64,000 nt of DNA from Lacrimispora sphenoides JCM 1415 (GCF_900105615.1 NZ_LT630003.1:4962001-5026000), one strand, 5' to 3'; positions 16,024-25,310 are shown, counted from the stretch's first letter. The notes: generated by a model not told the origin, from the sequence alone. Made by a program: numbers and translations.

Positions 16024-17586
16024 ATGGAAGAGAAAAAAGAAGTATTGCGGATGGAAAATATCGTTAAAGTATACTCCAATGGCGTAATGGCGAATAAGGG
16101 GATCAATTTCTCTGTTCTAGCCGGAGAAATCCATGCTTTGTCCGGAGAAAACGGAGCGGGTAAATCCACTTTAATGAAAATCATTTTTGGCGAAGAGCAG
16201 CCGACCTCAGGGGATATCTACGTCAATGGCGAAAAAACCATCATTTCTTCTCCTCAATTAGCGATCAGTCTGGGGATCGGAATGGTACACCAGCATTTCA
16301 TGCTGGTTCCATCGCTTACGGTTGCGGAGAATGTCATTCTGGGCGTTGAACCCAGAAAAGGCTTGCTGATCAACAGGAAGAATGCCCACAGACAGGTAGA
16401 AGAGATGGCGGAAAAATTCAACATGCAGGTGAGCCCAAGGGCAAGAATTGAAGATTTAACCGTAGGCCAAAAGCAGAAGGTGGAGATTCTGAAGGCATTG
16501 TTCCGTGGAGCGAAGATACTGATTTTAGATGAGCCTACCGCAGTCTTGACCCCACAGGAAACCACCGAATTATTTGAGGAATTAAAGAGGCTTAAAAGCA
16601 ATGGCTATACCATAATTTTCATTTCCCATAAGCTGAACGAAGTAAAAGAACTGTGTGACAGGATTTCCATTATACGCCAGGGAAGGTCCATGGGCCTGTA
16701 TGATATGAAGGATGTAACAGAGCAGGACATCTCCAACCTTATGGTGGGAAGGGACGTTATACTGAACATAGAGAAAAAACTGCCTGACTTGGGAGAACCC
16801 ACTATCCATGTAAAGGATTTAAGCATCTCCGGTGAGAATGGGAAAACTTATGTAAACAACGTATCTTTTCTTTTAAGAGAAGGGGAGATCCTTGGAATTG
16901 CAGGGGTAGAAGGCAACGGCCAGTCTGAGCTGGCGGAAGCTTTAACTGGGCTTCGAACGTATAATTCCGGTTCCATCGAGATGTGCGGCAAGGAGATATC
17001 CGGCTGCAGCATTAAAGATATCCGGGCACTTTCTGTCTCCCATATTCCGGAGGACCGCATGACCACCGGCGTGGCCCCTGCGTTGTCCATCACGGAAAAT
17101 ACCCTTTCAGATAAAATATCCAAGAAAAGGTTTTCAAAGCATGGGATCATCGACAAACGAAAGATAAAGCAATACGGGCTTGATATGGCAAAGGATTATC
17201 AGGTACTGTGCAAAAATCCTGATGTCAGGATTGACAGCCTCTCCGGCGGTAATATCCAAAAGGCAGTCCTTGCCCGGGAACTATCAAACGATCCCAAGGT
17301 CATTATTGCCAACCAGCCTACCAGGGGCGTGGATGTAGGTGCAACCGAATTCATCCGCAAACGGCTGATCAAAATGAGAGACAGTAAAAAATCTGTATTG
17401 CTCATCAGCTCAGATTTAAATGAAGTGCTGGGATTATCCGACAGCATCATTGTCATGCATGAAGGACAGATTGTGGCGTATTTCCCGGATGCAGGAAAGA
17501 TCAGCGAGCTTGAGCTTGGAAAATATATGCTTGGTATTGAAAAGCAGTCTGAAGCAGAGATAAAGGAGGCTTGTCATGGACAGTAA
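16024..17586 (+). CDS. ABC importer ATPase (two nucleotide-binding domains), nucleoside type
   Basis: The 520-residue protein is a tandem ATPase. The first domain has Walker A GENGAGKST near 40, a Q-loop MVHQHFML, signature LTVGQKQKV and Walker B ILILDEPTAVLT. The second has a degenerate Walker A GVEGNGQSEL, signature LSGGNIQKA and Walker B-like VIIANQPTRGVDVG, with Asn-Gln in place of the usual Asp-Glu pair. This asymmetry is typical of the NupA/RbsA/MglA group. The gene overlaps the first permease gene by 11 nt. Confidence 0.92.
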   Translation: MEEKKEVLRMENIVKVYSNGVMANKGINFSVLAGEIHALSGENGAGKSTLMKIIFGEEQPTSGDIYVNGEKTIISSPQLAISLGIGMVHQHFMLVPSLTVAENVILGVEPRKGLLINRKNAHRQVEEMAEKFNMQVSPRARIEDLTVGQKQKVEILKALFRGAKILILDEPTAVLTPQETTELFEELKRLKSNGYTIIFISHKLNEVKELCDRISIIRQGRSMGLYDMKDVTEQDISNLMVGRDVILNIEKKLPDLGEPTIHVKDLSISGENGKTYVNNVSFLLREGEILGIAGVEGNGQSELAEALTGLRTYNSGSIEMCGKEISGCSIKDIRALSVSHIPEDRMTTGVAPALSITENTLSDKISKKRFSKHGIIDKRKIKQYGLDMAKDYQVLCKNPDVRIDSLSGGNIQKAVLARELSNDPKVIIANQPTRGVDVGATEFIRKRLIKMRDSKKSVLLISSDLNEVLGLSDSIIVMHEGQIVAYFPDAGKISELELGKYMLGIEKQSEAEIKEACHGQ

Positions 17587-18664
17587 TAAACGGATTCACC
17601 TGATCGTGGATATGGCAAAACTGATGATAGCAATTTTGGTGTCCTGCGGTCTTGTCACAGCGATTGTACTAGGAACCAGTTCTGAACCGATGAACGCCTT
17701 TTTCAGCTTTTTCATCGGTCCCTTTACCTCCTTCCGCCGCATCGGCAATATTGTGGAGGCAGCTTCCCCGCTAATGTTTACGGCACTGGCCGTTATCCTG
17801 ATTTTCGGAGCAGGACAGTTTTCCATGATCGCAGAGGGCGCTTTTTTCATCGGAACCCTTGGTGCAATGATGGTTGCGACCTCTGTCCCCCTTCCGACCG
17901 GCATTCATTCAGCCGTGGCATTGCTGGCAGCGGCAGCTATGGGCGCTGCCGTAGCCCTGATTCCTGCGTTGTTAAAAATGAAATGGCAGGTTTCAGAAGT
18001 GGTGACTTCACTGATGCTAAACTATATCGTCCAGTTTTTTGCCATTTATATGGTAAGCTACTATTTCCGTGAGATCAGCAGTTCAAGCCTTGCTTCCATC
18101 GCATTTCTGGATACCTCCCTGTTACCGGTAATCATAGGAGGCACCAGGATCCACACCGGAATTATCCTTGGAGTTGTTCTCTGCCTGCTCATTTATTTTC
18201 TGCTCTTCCGTACGACCTTTGGAATGAAGCTAAGAATAGTGGGAAACAATCCGAAGTTTGCAAACTATTCGGGGATAAAGGTCACCGGCATTATGGTAGC
18301 CTCCCAGGTAATTGCCGGTGCACTGGCAGGAATTGGCGGAGGTGCGGAGCTTTTGGGCATGTATACCCGTTTTAAATGGACCTCGAGTCCGGGCTACGGG
18401 TGGACCGGTATTGCCGTCGCCTTACTTGCCAGAAACAATCCCCTCCTGGTGCCCCTTGCGGCTCTTTTTATGGGGTATCTGAATGTGGGAGCAAACATTA
18501 TGGCAAGAAACAGCGATGTCAGCAGTGAGGTGGTAAAGATCATCCAGGGAGTCATGATCCTTATGATCGCAGCCGAGGCTCTGCTTAAAAAATGGAAGCA
18601 GAGAATGATCGTAGAGGCTGCAAAGGCAGAAACTGGAATGAAAGGAGATGTAGTAAATGATTGA
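17576..18664 (+). CDS. ABC importer permease subunit 1, nucleoside type
   Basis: The 362-residue protein is a BPD_transp_2 (RbsC/BMP-type) permease with eight or more hydrophobic segments. The cytoplasmic coupling region contains GMKLRIVGNNPKFANYSGIK near 215. The ATG at 17576 overlaps the ATPase gene (AAAGGAGG 6-7 nt upstream). It forms a heterodimer with the next gene product. Confidence 0.92.
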   Translation: MDSNKRIHLIVDMAKLMIAILVSCGLVTAIVLGTSSEPMNAFFSFFIGPFTSFRRIGNIVEAASPLMFTALAVILIFGAGQFSMIAEGAFFIGTLGAMMVATSVPLPTGIHSAVALLAAAAMGAAVALIPALLKMKWQVSEVVTSLMLNYIVQFFAIYMVSYYFREISSSSLASIAFLDTSLLPVIIGGTRIHTGIILGVVLCLLIYFLLFRTTFGMKLRIVGNNPKFANYSGIKVTGIMVASQVIAGALAGIGGGAELLGMYTRFKWTSSPGYGWTGIAVALLARNNPLLVPLAALFMGYLNVGANIMARNSDVSSEVVKIIQGVMILMIAAEALLKKWKQRMIVEAAKAETGMKGDVVND

Positions 18665-19595
18665 TTATTCATTTATCGTTGATTTCCTTTTTATGTGGAT
18701 TCGTGTGGCAACTCCTATTTTACTTACATCTTTGGGTGCAGTGATCTGTGAAAGAACAGGAGTAGTCAATCTTGGATTAGATGGGATCATGCTCATTTCG
18801 GCCCTCTTCGGAGTTCTGGGTAGTGCATGGGGAGGCAATCTGTTTTGGGGGCTTGTGGCAGGTGTTGGCGCGGCCTTAATTGTAAGCGGGGTTTTCGCAT
18901 ACTTCCATCTGATGCTAAAGGCCAACGCTGTGTTATGCGGTACGGCAGTTAACACCATAGCCGGCGGGCTTACGGTCTTTGTGCTCCAGCTTGCAACAGG
19001 GGAAAAAGGGTCCAGTTCATCCTTAAAAAGCTTTAGCTTTCCAGCGGTTAACATACCTATTATAAAGGACATTCCGGTCCTTGGAGATATTTTATCCGGC
19101 CACAATGTGATCACCTACTTTGCCTTTTTTATGGTGATTATGATCTCAGTCTTTTTATACCGTACTCCGATGGGACTTCGTATGAGGGCCGTAGGGGAAA
19201 ATCCCAGTGCAGCTTCCAGCGTAGGGCAGAATGTAGTTAAGATCCGGTTTCTGGCTATTTTATTATGCGGTGTTATGGCGGGAATGGGAGGAATGTATTT
19301 ATCCATGGGTTACTTATCCATGTTTACCAGGGACATGGTAGCCGGACGCGGGTTTATCGCTCTTGCAGCCTGCGCCATGGGACAGGCAAGCCCGGTAGGA
19401 GCCTTAATCTCTTCCATGGTATTTTCATTCTTTGACGGCCTTTCCAATATCCTGCAGCTTTTACAGATTCCATCAGAATTTGTACAGATGCTGCCTTACG
19501 GGGCGACCATTTTAGGCCTGACCGTTTACTCTATTCAAAAGCAACGGCAGAAAAATAAGAAAAATAAGGAGATACAGCAAAATGTCATTAAATAA
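18657..19595 (+). CDS. ABC importer permease subunit 2, nucleoside type
   Basis: The 312-residue permease is homologous to subunit 1, with the family motif GERTGVVNLGLDGIML-like segment (here CERTGVVNLGLDGIML, about 29-44) and GLRMRAVGENPSAASSVG near 172 as coupling helix. AAGGAG lies upstream and the start overlaps the preceding gene by 8 nt. A basic tail (KQRQKNKKNK) lies in the cytosol. It completes the importer begun at 14753. Confidence 0.92.
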   Translation: MIDYSFIVDFLFMWIRVATPILLTSLGAVICERTGVVNLGLDGIMLISALFGVLGSAWGGNLFWGLVAGVGAALIVSGVFAYFHLMLKANAVLCGTAVNTIAGGLTVFVLQLATGEKGSSSSLKSFSFPAVNIPIIKDIPVLGDILSGHNVITYFAFFMVIMISVFLYRTPMGLRMRAVGENPSAASSVGQNVVKIRFLAILLCGVMAGMGGMYLSMGYLSMFTRDMVAGRGFIALAACAMGQASPVGALISSMVFSFFDGLSNILQLLQIPSEFVQMLPYGATILGLTVYSIQKQRQKNKKNKEIQQNVIK

Positions 19596-20352
19596 AGATG
19601 AAAAAACCCTTGGTAAAAGACAGTACCACATCCATTTGAATCCCGGAGATATCGGCGACTATGTTTTGCTTCCCGGCGATCCGGCCCGTTCCGACCGAGT
19701 GGCAAAATATCTGGAAGATGCCCGGCTGGTGGCCAATAACAGAGAGCACCGCACCTTTACAGGATACTATAAGGGGGTAAAGGTTTCTGTTACATCAACG
19801 GGAATGGGCTGCCCGTCAGCTGCCATTGCAGCGGAAGAGTTGATCAATATCGGCGCAAAATGCTTAATCCGCATCGGCAGCAGCGCAGCCTTACAGGAAG
19901 GGATCAAGATCGGCGATTTAATGATTTCCACCGCTTCCATGAAAAATGAAGGAACCTCCAGATTTTACGTGCCGGATTGCTTCCCTGCGGTCCCGGATTT
20001 TGACCTTACAAGAGTACTGGTCGACACGGCAAAGGATATGAAGGATGAGATTTCCGGCAGTCTCTATTATGGAATCAATGCCAGCGACGATGCGTTTTAT
20101 GGTGAAACAGAGGAATGGATCGGGAAATTATCAAAGCTTGGCTGCTTAAATGTTGAGATGGAAAGCTCCGCCCTTTATACGGTCTGCCACAGACGGAAGG
20201 TAAGAGGAGCCATGATCAGTGCCGTATCAGGCAATATTGTTACAGGCGATGTGATTTATGAAACTGAGAATACGGGATTGGCAGCAGGCTGGGATGATGA
20301 GATCCGGGTTGTTTTAGAGGCGATTTACCGCTTTGAACGGGAGAGCCGGTAA
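19582..20352 (+). CDS. Nucleoside phosphorylase (NP-I family), divergent paralogue
   Basis: The 256-residue phosphorylase has LPGDPARSDRV (about 33), STGMGCPSAA (about 73), RIGSSAAL (about 98) and VEMESSALYT (about 192). It is more like classical uridine phosphorylases than the other two enzymes here, which share SMEC rather than EMES. It overlaps the upstream permease gene by 14 nt, implying tight coupling of uptake and cleavage. The preferred base is not certain; pyrimidine nucleosides are likely. Confidence 0.88.
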   Translation: MSLNKDEKTLGKRQYHIHLNPGDIGDYVLLPGDPARSDRVAKYLEDARLVANNREHRTFTGYYKGVKVSVTSTGMGCPSAAIAAEELINIGAKCLIRIGSSAALQEGIKIGDLMISTASMKNEGTSRFYVPDCFPAVPDFDLTRVLVDTAKDMKDEISGSLYYGINASDDAFYGETEEWIGKLSKLGCLNVEMESSALYTVCHRRKVRGAMISAVSGNIVTGDVIYETENTGLAAGWDDEIRVVLEAIYRFERESR

Positions 20353-20404
20353 GGGTATCCCTCCATGCCCAAACAGCATGGGCATAAAATAGGAAAAGAC
20401 AGGA
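20353..20404 (+). repeat. Dispersed hairpin element, copy 2 (upstream of third phosphorylase)
   Basis: GGGTATCC, then ATGCCC-aaacag-CATGGGCAT, then AGGAAAAGACAGG. The hairpin is extended to GCATGGGC-like pairing. Its internal ATG (20365) is in frame with the gene at 20416, giving a false N-terminus MPKQHGHK. Confidence 0.7.
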
Positions 20405-20415
20405 GAAAACAGGAC

Positions 20416-21183
20416 ATGAAGGAAAAAAAGATGATGCATTTGAACATTACCAAAGATCAGGTAGGACAATATGTATTCTTGCCGGGAAGTGTGGAGCGGG
20501 CAGCCAAAATAGCAGCCTATTTTGATAATCCCGTTAAAATAGCCCATCACAGAGAGTACCTTACATATACGGGAACCCTGGCAGGAGTACCTGTTTCCGT
20601 CACCAGCACAGGAATCGGCGGACCTTCGGCGGCCATCGCGGTAGAGGAATTGTATGAATGCGGCGCCCACACCATGATGAGGATCGGCTCCTGCGCTTCC
20701 ACTTCCCCAAAGGTTAAGGTGGGAGATGTAGTCATCCCCAATGGAGCAGTAAGGATGGAGGGAACAGGGATTCATTATCTGCCTGAGGAATTCCCCGCTG
20801 TTCCGGATTATGAGATGGTAAAAGAACTGGAAGCTGCAGCAAAGAAGCTTGACATTCCTTATAATATCGGAGTGACAATCTCTAAGGACTCCTTTTACAC
20901 GGAAGTTTCCCCTGAGACAAAGCCGGTGTATTATGAGTTAAAGAACAAATGGGAAGCTTATGAAAAGGGTGGAGCCACCAATTCAAGCATGGAGTGCGCA
21001 ACGCTGTTTCTGGTAGCCGCATCCCTTGACATCAGAATGTCATCTGTCATGATCAGTGCGACCAATTACAAAAGTTATAGCAATGACGATAAGGATTATC
21101 CCAGGGAATGGGAAGACAGAGCGATCCAGGTGGGAATAGAAGCAATGACGCAGATTATTAAAAAGGACAAGGCAGACCGTTAA
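20416..21183 (+). CDS. Uridine phosphorylase-type nucleoside phosphorylase, paralogue of the first gene
   Basis: The 255-residue enzyme is closely similar throughout to the one at 13108: LPGSVERAAKIAAYFDNP, STGIGGPSAAIAVEELYECG and SMECATLFLVAASL are shared almost residue for residue. It looks like a duplication within the operon followed by specialisation. The start at 20416 has ACAGGAG upstream; an in-frame ATG at 20365 lies inside the dispersed repeat and is not used here. Substrate range may complement its twin, for example purine versus pyrimidine or ribo versus deoxyribo. Confidence 0.88.
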   Translation: MKEKKMMHLNITKDQVGQYVFLPGSVERAAKIAAYFDNPVKIAHHREYLTYTGTLAGVPVSVTSTGIGGPSAAIAVEELYECGAHTMMRIGSCASTSPKVKVGDVVIPNGAVRMEGTGIHYLPEEFPAVPDYEMVKELEAAAKKLDIPYNIGVTISKDSFYTEVSPETKPVYYELKNKWEAYEKGGATNSSMECATLFLVAASLDIRMSSVMISATNYKSYSNDDKDYPREWEDRAIQVGIEAMTQIIKKDKADR

Positions 21184-21336
21184 GATGATGCTGTAAGCGG
21201 CTGCACCGGTTTACTGAACCTGGATTATATGTATGATACAGACCTTTTTGTAAGGCAGGGAGCGGGTCAGCCGATCCCTGTCATGATAGAAGTAATTCAT
21301 TTGATTTTGTAAGCAATCGGAAAGGAAACATAACGG

Positions 21337-22281
21337 ATGAAACATATTATAGTGGATTGCGATACAGGTATCGATGATTCAATAGCCATATTATATGCCT
21401 TAAAAAATAAAAAACTTCATGTGGAGGGATTTACCACTGTGTATGGAAACACATCGTCCATGCAGGCGGCGGAAAATACACTGCGGTTAATAAAACTGGC
21501 TGAATGCAGCTATGACGTTCCTGTAATCGTGGGCGCAAACACGAGCATGACCGGTGTCAAAGAGCCTTACCCTGTTCATATTCATGGAGACAATGGGATC
21601 GGCAACGTTGATTTGCCGGAATCAGACCAAAAGCCTTTGAACGAGGATGCCGCGGACTTTATTATAAGAAAGGCGGAGGAACTTTGTGGGGATTTAACCA
21701 TTGTTGCCTTGGGACGTCTGACTAATATAGCCGCAGCTTTGGAAAAGGATCCAAGGCTTCCATATAAAATTAAGCATTTGGTAATCATGGGAGGAACCTT
21801 TCATAAGCCCGGCAATATCAGCGCATATGCGGAAGCGAATATATACGGGGATGCGAAAGCCGCAGATTTAATATTTCGGGCAGGCTTTCCCATGACTGTG
21901 GTTGGTCTTGATGTTACAATGGAGACATTTATATCCGCTCAGGATATTTCCCTGCTGGGCAAGTATTGCAGGGAGGAGAACCGCAAGATTGTACAGTACA
22001 TGCAGTCCGCGCTGGAATACTATTTCCAGTTCAGTTTCCAATCCATGGGGTGTCAGGACCGCTGCGTGGTTCATGATCCGCTGGCCATGGTGATAGCCGG
22101 GGATCCGTCCATCGGGGAATTCCGTATGGTAAGGGCCGCAGTAGAGTATGAAAATGAAGAATTCCGCGGCATGATTAAGAAAGATGAAGATTTTATTCCG
22201 GTCTATGATCATGATGAAATTCAGTATTGTGTCCGGGTTGATTCCGATCTGGCGGTCAGGAAGCTGCTGTCAGTGTTTTAA
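21337..22281 (+). CDS. Inosine-uridine-preferring nucleoside hydrolase family protein
   Basis: The 314-residue protein has the calcium-site signature VDCDTGIDDSIAIL (Asp7, Asp9, Asp13, Asp14) and later VVHDPLAMV near 246, as in ribonucleoside hydrolases, which cleave nucleosides with water to base and ribose. GGAAAGG precedes the ATG. A 153-nt gap with no promoter seen separates it from the third phosphorylase, so it is probably the last gene of the operon. It gives a hydrolytic route in parallel to the three phosphorylases; the ribose released could feed the rbsK pathway encoded in this window. Confidence 0.9.
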   Translation: MKHIIVDCDTGIDDSIAILYALKNKKLHVEGFTTVYGNTSSMQAAENTLRLIKLAECSYDVPVIVGANTSMTGVKEPYPVHIHGDNGIGNVDLPESDQKPLNEDAADFIIRKAEELCGDLTIVALGRLTNIAAALEKDPRLPYKIKHLVIMGGTFHKPGNISAYAEANIYGDAKAADLIFRAGFPMTVVGLDVTMETFISAQDISLLGKYCREENRKIVQYMQSALEYYFQFSFQSMGCQDRCVVHDPLAMVIAGDPSIGEFRMVRAAVEYENEEFRGMIKKDEDFIPVYDHDEIQYCVRVDSDLAVRKLLSVF

Positions 22282-22311
22282 GGGTCAAAGGTATCTGCCT
22301 TCAAATCTTTA

Positions 22312-22357
22312 CCGGGATCCCGGTCTTTCACTAAAAGAGTGAGAGCGGGGATCCCGG
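22312..22357 (+). terminator. Hairpin ending the nucleoside operon
   Basis: CCGGGATCCC-ggtctttcact pairs with agtgagagc-GGGGATCCCGG in a long stem, about 30 nt after the stop codon. The tail (ATATTCTAATCTT) is not a strict U tract, but position supports termination. Confidence 0.65.
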
Positions 22358-22478
22358 ATATTCTAATCTTACAAGATTCTTTCTTCTTTCTGCAAGATCC
22401 TGCAAAATTTCAAGTTTTTAGCCTGATAGACAAATTCTTTCAAAATAATGAATATGGTGGAATGTTTTGCGGTATTTA

Positions 22479-22487
22479 TGGTATAAT
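22479..22487 (+). promoter_or_regulatory. Extended -10 promoter of the glycan operon
   Basis: TGG-TATAAT at 22479-22487 is a perfect extended -10 element with no good -35 box. It leaves a leader of about 115 nt before the first gene. Confidence 0.5.
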
Positions 22488-22520
22488 CATAGCCAGATAA
22501 TAATAAGCCCATTTGAGGTG

Positions 22521-22595
22521 CAAGGTTAAAAGGAAAGCGTCTTTCAACCTTGAGTATGTGAATCAACTGGATATGCGAGTATATCCCCTTGATTC
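22521..22595 (+). other. Two tandem leader hairpins upstream of the glycosyltransferase
   Basis: Hairpin 1 is CAAGGTT-a-AAAG against CTTT-c-AACCTTG (22521-22552). Hairpin 2 is GAATCAA-ct-GGATAT against ATATCC-cc-TTGATTC with loop GCGAGT (22560-22595). The second ends 3 nt before the TAGGAGA ribosome binding site. The layout suggests a structured 5-prime leader; no known riboswitch class was recognised. Confidence 0.55.
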
Positions 22596-22610
22596 ATTAG
22601 GAGACAAAAT

Positions 22611-23393
22611 ATGAAACCACATGCATTTGCGGTCTGTGCATATAAGGATTCGCCATATCTTGAAGCCTGCCTTCGTTCCCTTTTAAAACAAAGCGTTAAA
22701 TCGGAGGTCATAATTTGCACATCAACGCCCAGCCCTTATATCGAAAAAATGGCGGACAAGTACGGAGTCCAGCTGTTTGTTCGGTATGGGAAAAGCAATA
22801 TACGGGAAGATTGGAATTTTGCCTATAACCAGGCTTCTGCCCGTTTTGTTACCATCGCCCACCAGGATGATTTATACCGGAAGGATTATGTGAAGAAACT
22901 TCTGGAATGTTATGAAAAATACCCGGATATGACACTGTTTACAGGTGGATATACGGTAATCAGGGGGAACCAGCCCGCTGTTTTTGAAAAGGTGGAGTTT
23001 ATCAAACGCTTTCTCAGGCTTCCTTTGCGTTACCGGCGTATCAGCCACTTAACCTGGGTTAAAAAAAGTGTTTTGATGTTCGGCAATTCCATCTGCTGTC
23101 CTGCGTGTGCATATAATAAGGAAAGATTAGGTGAGTCTCTTTTTAACTCTCCCTATCAGTTTGCCCTGGATTGGGACACGCTTTATCAGTTAGCCGGACT
23201 GCCGGGACGTTTTATTAGCGTAGAAAAACCGATCCTGTATTACAGGGTTCACGGGGAGGCCACGACAAAGGCCTGTATAGCGGATAACAGCCGTCTCCGG
23301 GAAGAAGCTCATATGTTTTCAAAGATGTGGCCGGGACCGGTCGTAAAGGTGCTGATGCACTTTTACCGGAAGGCTTATAAAGAGTATGAATAA
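22611..23393 (+). CDS. Family 2-type glycosyltransferase
   Basis: The 260-residue GT-A protein starts AVCAYKDSPYLEACLRSLLKQ and has the nucleotide/metal-binding region IAHQDDLYRKDYVKKLLECY near 83-102 (DD in place of DxD). A LDWDTLYQLAGLPG segment near 185 resembles the acceptor-side motif. It is probably a cytosolic, membrane-associated enzyme adding a sugar to a lipid-linked intermediate. First gene of the glycan operon; it may use the CDP-sugar made by the next three gene products, though GT2 enzymes usually take UDP- or dTDP-sugars. Confidence 0.85.
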   Translation: MKPHAFAVCAYKDSPYLEACLRSLLKQSVKSEVIICTSTPSPYIEKMADKYGVQLFVRYGKSNIREDWNFAYNQASARFVTIAHQDDLYRKDYVKKLLECYEKYPDMTLFTGGYTVIRGNQPAVFEKVEFIKRFLRLPLRYRRISHLTWVKKSVLMFGNSICCPACAYNKERLGESLFNSPYQFALDWDTLYQLAGLPGRFISVEKPILYYRVHGEATTKACIADNSRLREEAHMFSKMWPGPVVKVLMHFYRKAYKEYE

Positions 23394-23416
23394 AAGAACA
23401 TTTGGAGGATGAAGTG

Positions 23417-24193
23417 ATGAAGGTAGTATTATTAGCGGGAGGTTTTGGCAGCAGGATCAGTGAGCAGAGCCATTTAAAACCGAAGCCGATGATTGAGATC
23501 GGGGAAAAGCCTATTCTGTGGCATATCATGAAGTATTATTCCCAGTATGGCTTTCACGATTTTGTTATTTGTCTTGGATATAAGCAGTATGTTGTAAAGG
23601 AATTTTTTGCGGATTATTTTCTGCATACATCAGATGTGACCTTTGATCTTGCCAATAATAAGATGGAGGTACATAACAATTATGCGGAGCCATGGAAGGT
23701 GACCCTGGTGGATACGGGGTTAAATACCATGACCGGCGGACGAATTAAGCGCATCCAGCCTTATATCGGCAATGAGCCCTTTATGATGACCTATGGTGAC
23801 GGAGTCTGTGACGTGGATTTAAAAGGTTTGTTAAAATTCCATCAGGACCATGGTAAGACTGCTACCATGACTACCGTCAATATCGCCCAGCTAAAAGGGG
23901 TTCTGGATATTGACGAAGGCGATGTGGTCCGTTCCTTCCGGGAAAAGGATGAAGCGGATAACAGCCTGATCAACGGGGGATTCATGGTCTTGAATCCTGA
24001 GATCTTTTCTTATTTAAAGGATGATTCCACCGTATTTGAAAAAGAACCATTGCAAGGCCTGGCGGCAGAAGGGCAGCTTATGAGCTACCATCACAATGGC
24101 TTCTGGCAGTGCATGGATACTCAGCGGGAAATGAAGAAGCTGGAAGATTTGTGGCAGTCCGGACAGGCGCCATGGAAAATTTGGGAGAAATAA
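23417..24193 (+). CDS. rfbF: Glucose-1-phosphate cytidylyltransferase
   Basis: The 258-residue enzyme makes CDP-glucose from CTP and glucose-1-phosphate. The nucleotide-binding LLAGGFGSRISEQSHLKPKP (about 4-23), YGDGVCDVD near 128 and GGFMVLNPEIF near 178 are characteristic of RfbF/DdhA. GGAGG lies 9 nt before the ATG; a start 15 nt upstream would overlap that site. It begins the CDP-3,6-dideoxyhexose branch, followed after 1 nt by rfbG. Confidence 0.93.
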   Translation: MKVVLLAGGFGSRISEQSHLKPKPMIEIGEKPILWHIMKYYSQYGFHDFVICLGYKQYVVKEFFADYFLHTSDVTFDLANNKMEVHNNYAEPWKVTLVDTGLNTMTGGRIKRIQPYIGNEPFMMTYGDGVCDVDLKGLLKFHQDHGKTATMTTVNIAQLKGVLDIDEGDVVRSFREKDEADNSLINGGFMVLNPEIFSYLKDDSTVFEKEPLQGLAAEGQLMSYHHNGFWQCMDTQREMKKLEDLWQSGQAPWKIWEK

Positions 24194-24194
24194 C

Positions 24195-25271
24195 ATGACA
24201 AGCTGGACAAGTATTAAGTGGATCGAATTTTGCGACTTTTATAAAGGAAAAAAGGTTCTGATCACAGGGCATACAGGCTTTAAGGGAAGCTGGCTCAGCC
24301 GGCTCCTTGTAAGGGCGGGTGCATCGGTAACGGGGTATTCCCTCATGCCTTCCACTGACCCAAACCTGTTTGAAGTAATCGGACTTTCTGATACCGTAAA
24401 TTCCATAATCGGGGACATCCGGGATTTGGAGCATTTAAAAAAGGTGTTTTTACAGGAGGAGCCGGAAGTCGTGTTTCACCTGGCCGCCCAGCCGATTGTC
24501 AGGGACTCCTATAAGGATCCGGTCTACACCTATGAGACTAACGTTATGGGTACGGTCAATGTGCTGGAATGCATTCGCCTGACCCCTTCGGTCAAATCCT
24601 TTTTAAATGTTACAACGGATAAAGTGTATGAAAATAAGGAATGGGAGTACGGATACCGGGAAAACGATCCATTAGATGGCTATGATCCTTATTCCAACAG
24701 CAAATCATGTTCTGAACTGGTGACCCACAGCTATGCCAAGTCCTTTTTTTCCGACGGACGTGTGGCTATATCCACATCCCGTGCCGGCAATGTGATCGGA
24801 GGTGGAGATTTTGCCAATGACAGAATCATTCCGGACTGCATTCGGGCAGCAGAGGCAGGGCAAGACATCATCGTGAGAAATCCCCATTCAACAAGGCCGT
24901 ATCAGCATGTGCTGGAGCCTCTGGCCATTTATATGACGATTGCCATGAAGCAGTATAAGGATTCCAAGTTCCAGGGATATTATAACGTAGGACCGGATGA
25001 CAGAGACTGCGTGACCACAGGTGAGCTGGCGGATCTGTTCTGTGAGGCCTGGGGCCAGGGGATAAAGTGGATAGACAAGTTTGAAGGAGGCCCTCATGAA
25101 GCCAACTTTTTAAAGCTGGACTGTTCCAAGATCAAGAGAGTTTTCGACTGGCGTCCCAGATATGAGGTAAAGGAAGCAGTGGAAAAGACCGTGGAATGGA
25201 CTAAGGCCTATTTGGAAGAGGCAGATATGCTTACGTTCATGGACTTGCAGATAAAAGAATTTTTCAATTAA
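24195..25271 (+). CDS. rfbG: CDP-glucose 4,6-dehydratase
   Basis: The 358-residue short-chain dehydrogenase/reductase has the NAD-binding GHTGFKGSWLSRLL (about 24-37), TTDKVYEN near 140 and a catalytic Tyr-Ser-Asn-Ser-Lys (YxxxK) near 163. It converts CDP-glucose to CDP-4-keto-6-deoxyglucose. It starts 1 nt after rfbF. Length is that of the family. Confidence 0.93.
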   Translation: MTSWTSIKWIEFCDFYKGKKVLITGHTGFKGSWLSRLLVRAGASVTGYSLMPSTDPNLFEVIGLSDTVNSIIGDIRDLEHLKKVFLQEEPEVVFHLAAQPIVRDSYKDPVYTYETNVMGTVNVLECIRLTPSVKSFLNVTTDKVYENKEWEYGYRENDPLDGYDPYSNSKSCSELVTHSYAKSFFSDGRVAISTSRAGNVIGGGDFANDRIIPDCIRAAEAGQDIIVRNPHSTRPYQHVLEPLAIYMTIAMKQYKDSKFQGYYNVGPDDRDCVTTGELADLFCEAWGQGIKWIDKFEGGPHEANFLKLDCSKIKRVFDWRPRYEVKEAVEKTVEWTKAYLEEADMLTFMDLQIKEFFN

Positions 25272-25310
25272 TATTCCAAAAAACATTGGTAAGAAAGAGG
25301 AAAAAATAGA

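Noticed and set aside
20365..20415. N-terminal extension of the third phosphorylase to ATG 20365
   Set aside because: The added residues come from the dispersed hairpin element, have no ribosome site upstream and are not phosphorylase-like; ATG 20416 has ACAGGAG.
22369..22566. 65-codon minus-strand frame in the gap before the glycan operon
   Set aside because: It is AT-rich and opposed to the promoter and leader hairpins, with no ribosome site of quality.
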